Assembly (NCBI RefSeq): GCF_003994855.1 | Contig: NZ_CP034142.1 | Coordinates: 1,488,001-1,552,000 of the forward strand | Reading direction: 5' to 3' | Source of the DNA: Marinobacter sp. NP-4(2019) | GTDB taxonomy: Bacteria; Pseudomonadota; Gammaproteobacteria; Pseudomonadales; Oleiphilaceae | Length of the DNA: 64,000 nt | The notes under the pieces: generated by a model | Told to the model about the DNA's origin: nothing | Database searches by the model: none | Seen by the model: only the letters and a program-made list of their open reading frames with translations | Program-made: the position numbers and the translations under genes | Shown: positions 34,178 through 41,977 of the stretch, one piece after another | Position numbering within the stretch: the stretch's first letter is position 1 | Layout of the letters: each line of letters opens with the position of its first letter

Positions 34178-36787
34178 CTATTTCTCCATCAGTTCTTTTA
34201 ATTCGTACAGCCGGTTGAGTGCTTCCCGGGGCGTCAGGTCGTCCACATCGAGCGATTTCAGGGCTTCCTCCACCGCGCTTGGCTCCAGGCTGGCGAACAT
34301 ATCTCCCTGCCAGACGGCTTCGTTCACCTGCGGTTCACTGGTCGTTTGCGGCGCCGGTGCCACCGGGTTCACCGGCGTGCTATTGCCTTCCAGATGGGCC
34401 AGTTGGGCCCGGGCATTGCGGATGACATCCTGGGGCACACCGGCGAGCTTGGCTACTTGCAGGCCGTAGCTCTGGCTGGCGGGGCCATCGTGTACGTTGT
34501 GGAGGAATACAATGCTGTCATCGTGTTCGGTGGCGGTCAAGTGCACGTTGACCGCGTGCCGCAGCTCTTCGGCCAGTTGCGTCAGCTCGAAATAATGTGT
34601 CGCGAACAGCGTGTAGCAGCGGGTTTCCTTTGCCAGGTGTTCGGCTGTGGCCCAGGCCAGGGACAGACCGTCGAAGGTGCTGGTGCCGCGGCCCACTTCG
34701 TCCATCAGTACCAGACTGTATTCGGTGGCATTGTGGAGAATGTTGGCGGTTTCGGTCATTTCCACCATGAAGGTGGAACGCCCGCCGGCGATGTCGTCGG
34801 AGGAGCCCATGCGGGTGAAAATGCGGTCCACGGGGCCGATCACCGCCCGGTTGGCGGGTACAAAACTGCCGGTGTAGGCCAGCAGGGCAATCAGTGCTGC
34901 CTGGCGCATGTAGGTGGACTTACCGCCCATGTTCGGACCGGTAATCACCAGCATGCGCCGCTGGGTATCCATCAGCAGGTCGTTGGGAACATAGGGCTCG
35001 CTGAGCAGTTGCTCCACCACCGGATGGCGGCCTTCCTCGATATCAAAGCCCGGCATCTCGCTGAATTCCGGCGCGCAGAAGCGCAGGCTGGTGGCACGCT
35101 CGGCAAAGTTGCTCAGCACGTCGAGCTCGGCCAGGGCCTGGGCGGCGTCCTGCAAGGGCGCCAGTTCCGCGGCGACGGTTTCCAGTACCTCGTCGTAGAG
35201 GGATTTCTCCCGGGCCAGGGCGCGACTCTTGGCGCTCAGGGCCTTGTCTTCGAACTCTTTCAGTTCCGGGGTGATAAAACGCTCGGCGTTCTTCAGGGTC
35301 TGGCGACGGATATAGTCCACCGGTGCCTGATCGGACTGGGCGCGGCTGATCTCGATGTAGTAGCCGTGAACCCGATTATAGCCGACTTTCAGGGTGGAGA
35401 TGCCGGTACGTTCTTTCTCCCGGGTCTCTACATCCAGCAGGTACTGACCGGCGTTCTCGCTGATGTTGCGCAGTTCGTCCAGTTCTTCGTCAAAGCCTTC
35501 GCGGATTACGCCGCCGTCCCGGATCACCACGGGCGGATTGTCGATGATGGACCGTTCTAGCAGATCCGCCAGTTCCGGGTATTCCCCAATGATGGACGCC
35601 AGTTTGACGACGTGGTGGGAGTTGACCGGTTTTAATGCTTCCTGCAGGTCCGGCAGCGCCTGAAAGGCGTCCCTCAGCCGGGCGAGATCCCGGGGTCTGG
35701 CCGACCGCAGGGCCACTCGGGCAAGTACACGTTCAATATCTCCCACGGTTTTCAGCAGGTCATGAACCGGCTCGTAATGAAAGCCGTCCAGAAGGGCGGA
35801 GACCGCCTGCTGGCGTTGTTGAACCACGTCCACATCCCGCAGCGGCCGGTTGAGCCAGCGGCGCAGCTCGCGGCCACCCATGGAGGTGGCGGTTTTGTCC
35901 ATCACCCAGGCCAGGGTGTGCTGGTGGCCGCCCATCAGGTTGGTGTCGATTTCCAGGTTGCGACGACTGGTGGCATCCAGGATGACGGCTTCCTCGCGGC
36001 GCTCGCGGGTCAGCTTGCGAATATGGGGCAGGGCGGTACGCTGGGTTTCCCGGGCGTATTGCAGCAGGCAGCCGGCGGCACAGATCGCCAGTGTCAGGTC
36101 TTCGCAGCCAAAGCCGGTCAGGTCCCGCACCTGGAGTTGCTGGGTAATAACCCGGCGGGCGGTGTCGGACTCGAACAGCCAGGGGCCCTGCCTGCGAATG
36201 CCGGTGAAGCCTTCGAGCAGCTCCTGGTAGGGAAAATCCTCACTGATCAGGATTTCCGCCGGGCGCAGGCGCTGGAGCTCCCCCTGCAGGGCTTCCAGGT
36301 TTTCCAGCTCAGACACTGCAAAACGACCGCTGGAAATGTCGAGGGAGGCAAAGCCGAACTGTTCACGGTGGCTGTATATCGCCACCAGCAGGTTGTCCCG
36401 ACGGTCTTCCAGGAAGGCGTCGTCACTCAGGGTGCCGGGGGTGACGATGCGGACCACCTGTCGTTCCACCGGCCCCTTGCTCGTTGCCGGATCACCGATC
36501 TGTTCGCAAATGGCGATGGATTGACCTGCCCGCACCAGCCGTGCAATGTATCCTTCAGCAGAATGGTAAGGAATCCCGGCCATGGGAATCGGGCTGCCAC
36601 CGGACTGACCGCGGGCGGTGAGGGTGATGTCCATCAGCTCCGCCGCCTTTTTGGCGTCATCGTAGAACAGCTCGTAAAAGTCTCCCATGCGGTAGAACAC
36701 CAGTTCATTCGGGTGTTCGCCCTTGATTTTGAGGTACTGCCTCATCATTGGCGTGTGCTGGGATAGGTCGGTCTGAGCTACTGACAT
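34178..36787 (-). CDS. mutS: DNA mismatch repair ATPase MutS
   Basis: Full-length MutS of 869 residues. The mismatch-reading Phe37 and Glu39 are in GDFYELFYDD. The Walker A motif GPNMGGKST and the signature DEVGRGTSTFDG are intact, and the C-terminal dimerisation tail is present. The frame is open to 36922, but the start at 36787 (MSVAQTDLSQHTP) gives the standard N-terminus; its ribosome binding site is weak. It is divergent from pncC with an 81-base gap, a common arrangement in Pseudomonas-like genomes (mutS, pncC, recA, fdxA). Confidence 0.97.
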   Translation of the reverse strand: MSVAQTDLSQHTPMMRQYLKIKGEHPNELVFYRMGDFYELFYDDAKKAAELMDITLTARGQSGGSPIPMAGIPYHSAEGYIARLVRAGQSIAICEQIGDPATSKGPVERQVVRIVTPGTLSDDAFLEDRRDNLLVAIYSHREQFGFASLDISSGRFAVSELENLEALQGELQRLRPAEILISEDFPYQELLEGFTGIRRQGPWLFESDTARRVITQQLQVRDLTGFGCEDLTLAICAAGCLLQYARETQRTALPHIRKLTRERREEAVILDATSRRNLEIDTNLMGGHQHTLAWVMDKTATSMGGRELRRWLNRPLRDVDVVQQRQQAVSALLDGFHYEPVHDLLKTVGDIERVLARVALRSARPRDLARLRDAFQALPDLQEALKPVNSHHVVKLASIIGEYPELADLLERSIIDNPPVVIRDGGVIREGFDEELDELRNISENAGQYLLDVETREKERTGISTLKVGYNRVHGYYIEISRAQSDQAPVDYIRRQTLKNAERFITPELKEFEDKALSAKSRALAREKSLYDEVLETVAAELAPLQDAAQALAELDVLSNFAERATSLRFCAPEFSEMPGFDIEEGRHPVVEQLLSEPYVPNDLLMDTQRRMLVITGPNMGGKSTYMRQAALIALLAYTGSFVPANRAVIGPVDRIFTRMGSSDDIAGGRSTFMVEMTETANILHNATEYSLVLMDEVGRGTSTFDGLSLAWATAEHLAKETRCYTLFATHYFELTQLAEELRHAVNVHLTATEHDDSIVFLHNVHDGPASQSYGLQVAKLAGVPQDVIRNARAQLAHLEGNSTPVNPVAPAPQTTSEPQVNEAVWQGDMFASLEPSAVEEALKSLDVDDLTPREALNRLYELKELMEK

Positions 36788-36868
36788 GAAGGCGTCCGGG
36801 TCATTGGCTTTAAACAGAGTCGGGGATTGTAAGAAAATAACGTCCCGGATGAAACGAGGAAAAGGATT

Positions 36869-37369
36869 ATGTCTGTGACCGATGATCAACTTGAGTGTGC
36901 CGCAAACCGGTTGGGGGACCATCTGATCCGGCAGGGCCGCACCATAGCTACCGCCGAAAGCTGCACAGGCGGTTGGGTCGCCAAGGTACTGACTGACCGG
37001 GCCGGCTCGTCTGCCTATGTAGAGGCCGGCCTGGTGACCTACAGCAACGACGCCAAAAGAGGGCTGCTTGGCGTCACCGGAAAATCCCTGGACGAATATG
37101 GCGCCGTAAGCGAGCCGGTGGTGCGGGAAATGGTCGCTGGTGCCCTGGTGGCCACCGGTGCCAGCGTGGCGGTGGCAATCAGTGGTGTTGCAGGCCCGGG
37201 TGGTGGCAGCGAGGACAAACCCGTGGGTACGGTCTGGTTTGCCTGGGGCAGCAGCCCGGACGATACCGTGGCCAGGTTGGAATGTTTCCCGGGCGACCGC
37301 GATGCCGTCCGGAGACAGGCCGTTTTGTATGCACTTCAGGGTGTTACGGCATTTGTCGAGTCAGCCTGA
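36869..37369 (+). CDS. pncC: Nicotinamide-nucleotide amidase (CinA C-terminal family)
   Basis: A 166-residue protein with the CinA C-terminal domain only. TAESCTGGW holds the active-site serine, and AISGVAGPGGGSEDKPVGTVW is the family signature. It deamidates nicotinamide mononucleotide to nicotinate mononucleotide in NAD recycling. AGGAAAAGG precedes the ATG. It lies 74 bases before recA, whose promoter and SOS box occupy the gap. Confidence 0.93.
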   Translation: MSVTDDQLECAANRLGDHLIRQGRTIATAESCTGGWVAKVLTDRAGSSAYVEAGLVTYSNDAKRGLLGVTGKSLDEYGAVSEPVVREMVAGALVATGASVAVAISGVAGPGGGSEDKPVGTVWFAWGSSPDDTVARLECFPGDRDAVRRQAVLYALQGVTAFVESA

Positions 37370-37378
37370 AAACAGGGG

Positions 37379-37424
37379 TTGGTCTCGCCGACGGGTTATG
37401 TTTTAATACTGTTCAAATATACAG
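37379..37424 (+). promoter_or_regulatory. recA promoter with LexA (SOS) box
   Basis: TTGGTC (37379-37384) and TTTAAT (37402-37407) with 17-base spacing form the likely promoter. CTGT-N8-ACAG at 37409-37424 is a perfect LexA consensus core placed directly after the -10, so LexA would block RNA polymerase. Confidence 0.88.
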
Positions 37425-37443
37425 GAATGAGGGTTTCGCACCG

Positions 37444-38496
37444 ATGGAAGACAACCGCAAAAAAGCATTGAGCGCAGCACTGGGCCAGATCGAACGTCAG
37501 TTCGGCAAAGGCGCCGTCATGAAAATGGGCGATCAGCCCCGTGAAGCCATCCCTGCGGTTTCCACCGGTTCCCTCGGGCTGGATGTTGCCCTCGGCATTG
37601 GTGGTCTGCCCTACGGTCGGATTGTCGAAATCTACGGTCCGGAAAGCTCCGGTAAAACCACACTGACCCTGCAGGTGATTGCGGAAGCCCAGAAGCAAGG
37701 CAAAACCTGCGCCTTCGTCGACGCCGAGCACGCCCTGGATCCTGTGTATGCTGAAAAGCTGGGTGTGAATGTGGATGAGTTGCTGGTTTCCCAGCCGGAC
37801 ACCGGTGAGCAGGCTCTGGAAATCGCCGATATGCTGGTGCGCTCCAATGCGGTGGACGTCATCATCGTCGACTCCGTCGCGGCCCTCACTCCTAAAGCGG
37901 AAATCGAAGGCGAAATGGGCGACAGCCACGTTGGCCTGCAGGCCCGCCTGATGTCCCAGGCCCTGCGTAAGCTGACCGGTAACGTCAAGCACGCCAGCTG
38001 CCTGTTGGTGTTCATCAACCAGATCCGCATGAAGATCGGCGTCATGTTCGGCTCGCCGGAGACCACCACCGGTGGTAACGCCCTGAAATTCTACTCTTCT
38101 GTACGTCTCGACATTCGCCGCATCGGCGCCGTTAAAGACGGCGACGAAGTCGTCGGCAACGAAACCCGCGTCAAAGTCGTCAAGAACAAGGTATCCCCGC
38201 CGTTCAAACAGGCCGAGTTCCAGATCATGTACGGCAAGGGTATCTACCACATGGCCGAAGTGCTGGACATGGGTGTGAAGGAAGGTTTCGTGGACAAGTC
38301 CGGTGCCTGGTACGCCTACAACGGCGACAAGATTGGCCAGGGCAAGGCCAATGCCTGCAAGTACCTGGAAGAAAACCTGGAAATCGCCCACGAAATCGAA
38401 GCCAAGGTACGTGACAAGCTGATGCCGAAGCCGGTTTCCAAGAAAGAAGCGGCAGCCGCTGAAGAGCCGGCGGAAGCCAATGGTGAGCTGCTTTAA
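37444..38496 (+). CDS. recA: Recombinase RecA
   Basis: A 350-residue RecA with the Walker A motif GPESSGKTT at about 65-73, the ALKFYSSVRLDIRRIG block and an acidic/alanine-rich C-terminus (KKEAAAAEEPAEANGELL). It handles homologous recombination and LexA cleavage. The ATG at 37444 gives the conserved opening MEDNRKKALSAAL; the frame runs open farther upstream but through the promoter. Regulation by LexA is visible in the upstream SOS box. recX, often next in Pseudomonas-type genomes, is not present downstream. Confidence 0.98.
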   Translation: MEDNRKKALSAALGQIERQFGKGAVMKMGDQPREAIPAVSTGSLGLDVALGIGGLPYGRIVEIYGPESSGKTTLTLQVIAEAQKQGKTCAFVDAEHALDPVYAEKLGVNVDELLVSQPDTGEQALEIADMLVRSNAVDVIIVDSVAALTPKAEIEGEMGDSHVGLQARLMSQALRKLTGNVKHASCLLVFINQIRMKIGVMFGSPETTTGGNALKFYSSVRLDIRRIGAVKDGDEVVGNETRVKVVKNKVSPPFKQAEFQIMYGKGIYHMAEVLDMGVKEGFVDKSGAWYAYNGDKIGQGKANACKYLEENLEIAHEIEAKVRDKLMPKPVSKKEAAAAEEPAEANGELL

Positions 38497-38552
38497 GGTT
38501 TAGCCTTTCAGGCTCTTCAAATTTCTGGCTCTCATGCACTGAATCCGGAGAG

Positions 38553-38659
38553 CGGCGCAGAACCTTCCCTTCTGGGAATGTCGGAGGCCATGGATGGCCG
38601 GAGATCAAGCGCACATGGATGTGCTTGTAGCGTTTCCCGGAAGGGAAGGTTTTGTGCCG
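38553..38659. repeat. Structured palindromic element with two internal hairpins
   Basis: Outer arms of 26 bases (38553-38578 and 38634-38659) pair with three mismatches; the core is AACCTTCCCTTC and its complement. Inside are two short perfect hairpins with the same apex: GGCCATGGATGGCC (38586-38599) and GCACATGGATGTGC (about 38610-38623). The whole 107-base unit would fold as a three-way or cruciform structure. It fills most of the 224-base gap between recA and the flavodoxin-like gene. It looks like a dispersed chromosomal repeat rather than a terminator. Confidence 0.7.
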
Positions 38660-38720
38660 ATCAGGCTCCTTGGTCAAGGTTGGCTAGGAGTCAGAGAAGG
38701 CATATGGGAAGGTTTGAACT

Positions 38721-39191
38721 ATGGCTGAAACAAAAAAGCTGCTAATCGTCGCCCATGCGCCTTCCCCGAATACCCTCCGATTGCGCGACGCCGTTAAGGA
38801 CGGTGCCTGCCATGAAGACATCGAGGCCGTCGAAGTAGTGGTCAAAGCGCCGCTGGAAGCTGGCCCCGATGACATCCTCGCCTGCGACGCCATCATCCTG
38901 GGTACCACCGAAAACCTCGGATACATGAGCGGCGCCCTCAAAGACTTTTTCGACCGCAGCTACTACCCCTGCCTGGAACTGACCCAAGGCCTGCCGTTCG
39001 CCTACTACATCCGCGCCGGCCACGATGGCACCGGCACCAACCGCGCTATCGAAAGCATCACCACTGGCCTGCGTTGGAAACTGGTGCAGGAGCCACTAAT
39101 CTGCCGCGGGGAGTACAGCCCCGAATTCGAGGAGCAATGCCGGGATCTGGGGCTGTACGTGGCTGCTAGCTTGGATGCTGGGCTTATATAG
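38721..39191 (+). CDS. Flavodoxin-like NAD(P)H-dependent FMN reductase family protein
   Basis: A 156-residue flavodoxin-fold protein. The opening KKLLIVAHAPSPNT forms the FMN phosphate loop. LGTTENLGYMSGALKDFFDR is the second FMN contact region shared with WrbA/NAD(P)H reductases. It should be a small cytoplasmic flavoprotein of unknown partner. The ribosome binding site is GGAAGG about 11 bases upstream. It lies convergent to the FNR-type gene with a 12-base gap and follows the repeat element after recA. Confidence 0.85.
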   Translation: MAETKKLLIVAHAPSPNTLRLRDAVKDGACHEDIEAVEVVVKAPLEAGPDDILACDAIILGTTENLGYMSGALKDFFDRSYYPCLELTQGLPFAYYIRAGHDGTGTNRAIESITTGLRWKLVQEPLICRGEYSPEFEEQCRDLGLYVAASLDAGLI

Positions 39192-39203
39192 GTACCTGTT
39201 CGA

Positions 39204-39992
39204 TTAGTTAATGGCTGAGAGGTGATGCAGTTGGCGGATGTCACATAGCGTGACCAGGTCCCGACTTACACTGATCAGGTGTTGCTTGCCCAGGCGGGTC
39301 AGTACCCGGCTTACGGTTTCGGAGCGCATGCCCAGGTAGTTGGCGATATCGTTCCGGCTCATGAACAGCCGCAGTTGGCAATCGGAATACCCCAGCCGCT
39401 TCTGTTTCTGTGACAGCTCCAGCAGGAACTGCACTACACGCTCTTCCGCACTGAAACTTCCTGCAGCGACATACTCATGGCTTAACTGTTGGCTTAGCAT
39501 CTTGATGACCTGCTGCTGCAGTTCCGGCGATGTGGTCAGTGCCTGCCGGATCTGGGCAATCGGGATGTAGCAGGTTGATCCGGTTTCCAGCATCACCACA
39601 TTGGATTGGTAGCTGCTGCTATACAGGGCTTCGATGCCGATCAGGTCGCCGGGGTAAAAGAAACCGCACACATGCTCCCTGGATTTGCTGTCGACAAAGT
39701 AACTCTTGCAGACGCCGGACGAGAGCACCATCAGGAAATCCGCCTTGTCATGCTGGCGGAACAGGTAATGGTGTTCATGCAAGACCCGTCGGCGTTGGAT
39801 CAGATGATCCAGTTCGTGATGGGGGCGGTTATTGTGGCACTCTGCCGGGAGGCAGTAGCTCCTGGCGCGGCAATATTGGCAATAGCTGTCTGCCGGGGTG
39901 ATGCTGTTGTCGACCGTTACCGGTATGACAGGCCGTGCATGGCCAAGGTTAAATTGGGATTGCTCGGTTTGAAAGGGCTGACTCTGTCCCAT
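39204..39992 (-). CDS. anr: FNR/Anr-type oxygen-sensing Crp-family regulator
   Basis: A 262-residue regulator. The 4Fe-4S ligands of FNR are all present: Cys38, Cys41 and Cys47 in YCQYCRARSYC (C-x2-C-x5-C) and Cys141 in GSTCYIP, aligned with FNR Cys122. A cyclic-nucleotide-like beta barrel follows. The helix-turn-helix reads ETVSR at 225-229, matching the FNR residues that read TTGAT half-sites. AAGGATT precedes the ATG. It heads the glycogen/stress island and is the best candidate to read the FNR box at 40325 and, less surely, the related palindromes at 45.0, 50.8-50.9 and 57.2 kb. Confidence 0.93.
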   Translation of the reverse strand: MGQSQPFQTEQSQFNLGHARPVIPVTVDNSITPADSYCQYCRARSYCLPAECHNNRPHHELDHLIQRRRVLHEHHYLFRQHDKADFLMVLSSGVCKSYFVDSKSREHVCGFFYPGDLIGIEALYSSSYQSNVVMLETGSTCYIPIAQIRQALTTSPELQQQVIKMLSQQLSHEYVAAGSFSAEERVVQFLLELSQKQKRLGYSDCQLRLFMSRNDIANYLGMRSETVSRVLTRLGKQHLISVSRDLVTLCDIRQLHHLSAIN

Positions 39993-40273
39993 AATCCTTT
40001 TGGCTCCTGCTCGTTTTGAGCCTATGTGTCCTACTACCTGTTTTGAGGTCGCTGTTTCCGAAAATTTCTTGCCATTTGTCTTAACCTTTCAAGGAACTAT
40101 AGCCTGCCAATATTTAAATTAGGTGCTATCTGTTATTGGGAGCGTTTCTAACCATTAGGAGTAGTGATTGTTGAGCCATTACTTGTGGATTTCAATAATA
40201 AAAAAGGGAGGGTTTAAGTCTCGGTTATTTTATATAAATCAGTGTGTTGGGCAGATGTTTTGAGATGATTGTC

Positions 40274-40287
40274 AAACATATATGTTT
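40274..40287. promoter_or_regulatory. Perfect palindrome AAACATATATGTTT
   Basis: A 14-base exact palindrome in the long gap upstream of anr and 38 bases left of the FNR box. It may be an operator for an unknown regulator. AT-rich context lowers confidence. Confidence 0.3.
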
Positions 40288-40324
40288 AATTTATTATTTG
40301 TTGATGGAGCCTAGTTCCACTTAG

Positions 40325-40338
40325 TTGATGCGCATCAA
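40325..40338. promoter_or_regulatory. Perfect FNR/Anr box TTGATGCGCATCAA
   Basis: An exact match to the FNR consensus TTGAT-N4-ATCAA. On the plus strand TATTAG (40360-40365) begins 22 bases after the box, close to class II spacing; on the minus strand no -10 is evident at that distance. It is 333 bases upstream of anr and just downstream of malQ, so neither flanking gene is an obvious target. It may drive the transcript proposed at 40372-40444 or contribute to anr autoregulation. Confidence 0.8.
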
Positions 40339-40371
40339 TTTCTGGTGAGATTGTTTTAATATTAGAGTTCT

Positions 40372-40444
40372 TTTTTATATAAGAAATAGAGTTCTAATTG
40401 TCAGGTGTTTCTAGAATGTTACAGTTTCTGTGACAATTCTTTTT
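40372..40444 (+). ncRNA. Candidate FNR-activated small RNA
   Basis: Proposed from signals only. A class II-like promoter from the FNR box would start near 40372. The stem AATTGTCA (40396-40403) with TGACAATT (40431-40438), followed by CTTTTTAT, looks like a terminator. The transcript would be about 70-75 bases and point toward the 3' end of malQ. No match to a known RNA family is claimed. It might instead be just a terminator-like palindrome. Confidence 0.22.
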
Positions 40445-40450
40445 ATAAAC

Positions 40451-41977
40451 CTATTCTGGTCGTCCGGGGTGTGTCAGGACATCATGAACTTCATGGTTAG
40501 GGTTCGGGGCGCGTCCATACTGTTTCAATAGCTGGTAGTACTGTAGGGCCAGTTCCTGGCTGAGCTGGCCATCCTTCAATTGCCACATCCAGTTCCTTCT
40601 GGTGGTTCCCGGCCGGTTCATCCGTGCCTCGTTACCCAGTGACAGGAGGTCCTGCATGGGGATCACGGCCAGCCAGGCCACCGAAGCGAGCGCCGCCCGC
40701 ACGAGCGGCAAGGGCATGGGTTCCCGCGACTTGCCGAGATAGGTCCTTATCCGTTTTTTCGGGTCCGCAGGCAGCGACGTGAACCAGCCGAGGCTGGTGT
40801 CGTTGTCATGGGTGCCCGTGTACACCACGTCCTGCTGCCGGTGATTGTGGGGCAGGTGTGGATTGGTGGGGCCGTCGTTGAAGGCAAACTGCAGGACCTT
40901 CATGCCCGGCAGGTGGAACTGTTCCCGTAGCCTGGTGACCTCCTCGGTAATAATCCCCAGGTCCTCGGCCACTACCGGCAGTGGGCCAAAATGCTCTTCC
41001 AGTGCCCGGAGCAGTCGGGCACCGGGCACGGAAGCCCAGTGGCCCCCGGTTGCATTCTGGCAATGGGCGGGAATGCTCCAGCAGGCCGCCAGACCCCGGA
41101 AGTGATCCAGGCGTACCAGGTCGTAGAGCTTGAGCTGTGTCTGCATCCGTTCAATCCACCACTGGAAGCCGCGGGCCTCCATCGTCGGCCAGTGAAAAAG
41201 TGGGTGGCCCCAACGTTGGCCGGTTGGGCTGAAGTCATCTGGCGGAACCCCGCTGACACAACGCACCTCTCCGTTGGCTTCCAGCATGAACAACTCCCGG
41301 TGGCTCCAGACATCAGCCGAATCGTGGCTGACATAGAGCGGCAGGTCGCCGAACAGCCTGATGCCAAAACTGTGGGCGTAATCGAGGACCGCCTGCCACT
41401 GGCAGAAGAAACAGAACTGCTCAAAGCGTATCTGCCCGATTTCCTCCCGCAGGCGATCTCGGGCCTTCTGCAAAGGTATGGATCTGCGGTCACGCAGGTC
41501 ATCCGGCCATTGTGTCCAGGGCCGGTTGTCCTGAGCCTGGCGCAAGGCCATGAACAGGGCATAGTCCTCCAACCAGTGCCTCTGTTCGGCGATAAAGTCA
41601 GCAAAGGCCTGGTGATCGTTGCTGGACCCTTGGCGCTGGAAGCCCTGCCACGCCTGGTTAAGGTGGAGGCGCTGCTCCTGTTCATTCATCACCGTGGTTG
41701 AGGGGAATGGCAGCCAACCCTTGTTTGTCAGGGGCTTGAGACTGATGAAGCGATGGTTGCCGGCGTGGGCCGACAGACTTTCATAGGGCGAGGATCCCAG
41801 GTTGACCGGTCCCATTGGCAGCACCTGCCAATACTTGAACCCGGCCGCAGCCAGGAATTCGATAAATTGGAAGGCATTGTGGCAAAAGGCGCCATTTTCC
41901 GGGTAATGGGGAAGTGAGGTCAGGTGCAGCAGGACACCGGCGCGCCGTTGACGATCGCACTGGTTCATTGTGGTCAC
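40451..41977 (-). CDS. malQ: 4-alpha-glucanotransferase (amylomaltase), GH77
   Basis: A 508-residue GH77 enzyme that moves maltodextrin units between chains. The GH77 opening GVLLHLTSLP and LPMGPVNLGSSPYES are clear. The nucleophile Asp is in VRLDHFRGL, the acid/base Glu in VAEDLGIITEEV, and the third Asp region in YTGTHDNDTSLGW. The frame starts at GTG 41977, which overlaps the GH57 stop as GTGA; an ATG three codons later (41968) is equally possible. It is the last gene of glgC-GH57-malQ. It likely trims or extends oligosaccharides released from glycogen. Confidence 0.93.
   Translation of the reverse strand: MTTMNQCDRQRRAGVLLHLTSLPHYPENGAFCHNAFQFIEFLAAAGFKYWQVLPMGPVNLGSSPYESLSAHAGNHRFISLKPLTNKGWLPFPSTTVMNEQEQRLHLNQAWQGFQRQGSSNDHQAFADFIAEQRHWLEDYALFMALRQAQDNRPWTQWPDDLRDRRSIPLQKARDRLREEIGQIRFEQFCFFCQWQAVLDYAHSFGIRLFGDLPLYVSHDSADVWSHRELFMLEANGEVRCVSGVPPDDFSPTGQRWGHPLFHWPTMEARGFQWWIERMQTQLKLYDLVRLDHFRGLAACWSIPAHCQNATGGHWASVPGARLLRALEEHFGPLPVVAEDLGIITEEVTRLREQFHLPGMKVLQFAFNDGPTNPHLPHNHRQQDVVYTGTHDNDTSLGWFTSLPADPKKRIRTYLGKSREPMPLPLVRAALASVAWLAVIPMQDLLSLGNEARMNRPGTTRRNWMWQLKDGQLSQELALQYYQLLKQYGRAPNPNHEVHDVLTHPGRPE

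Larger units (their letters stand above)
39993..40450. other. AT-rich 458-base gap between anr and malQ
   Basis: No convincing protein-coding gene was found. The gap is far more AT-rich than its surroundings. It holds the perfect palindrome at 40274-40287, the perfect FNR box at 40325-40338, and a possible small RNA at 40372-40444. The anr promoter must lie in the left part, but no hexamers stand out. Confidence 0.6.

Noticed and set aside
34346..35560. Long open frame of 404 codons on the strand opposite mutS
   Set aside because: It is a GC-driven shadow of an intact, clearly conserved mutS; it has low-complexity Gly/Val/Gln/His composition and no domain. Similar long frames opposite ilvG, the acyl-CoA synthetase, glgP and recA were dropped for the same reason.
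40157..40217. Short GTG frame (about 17 codons) with AGGAG in the anr-malQ gap
   Set aside because: The ribosome binding site is only 2 bases from the GTG, the frame is tiny and AT-rich, and nothing supports expression.
40396..40438. Terminator for malQ on the minus strand
   Set aside because: The stem is followed by T residues only on the plus strand; on the minus strand the next bases are AGAACTC.
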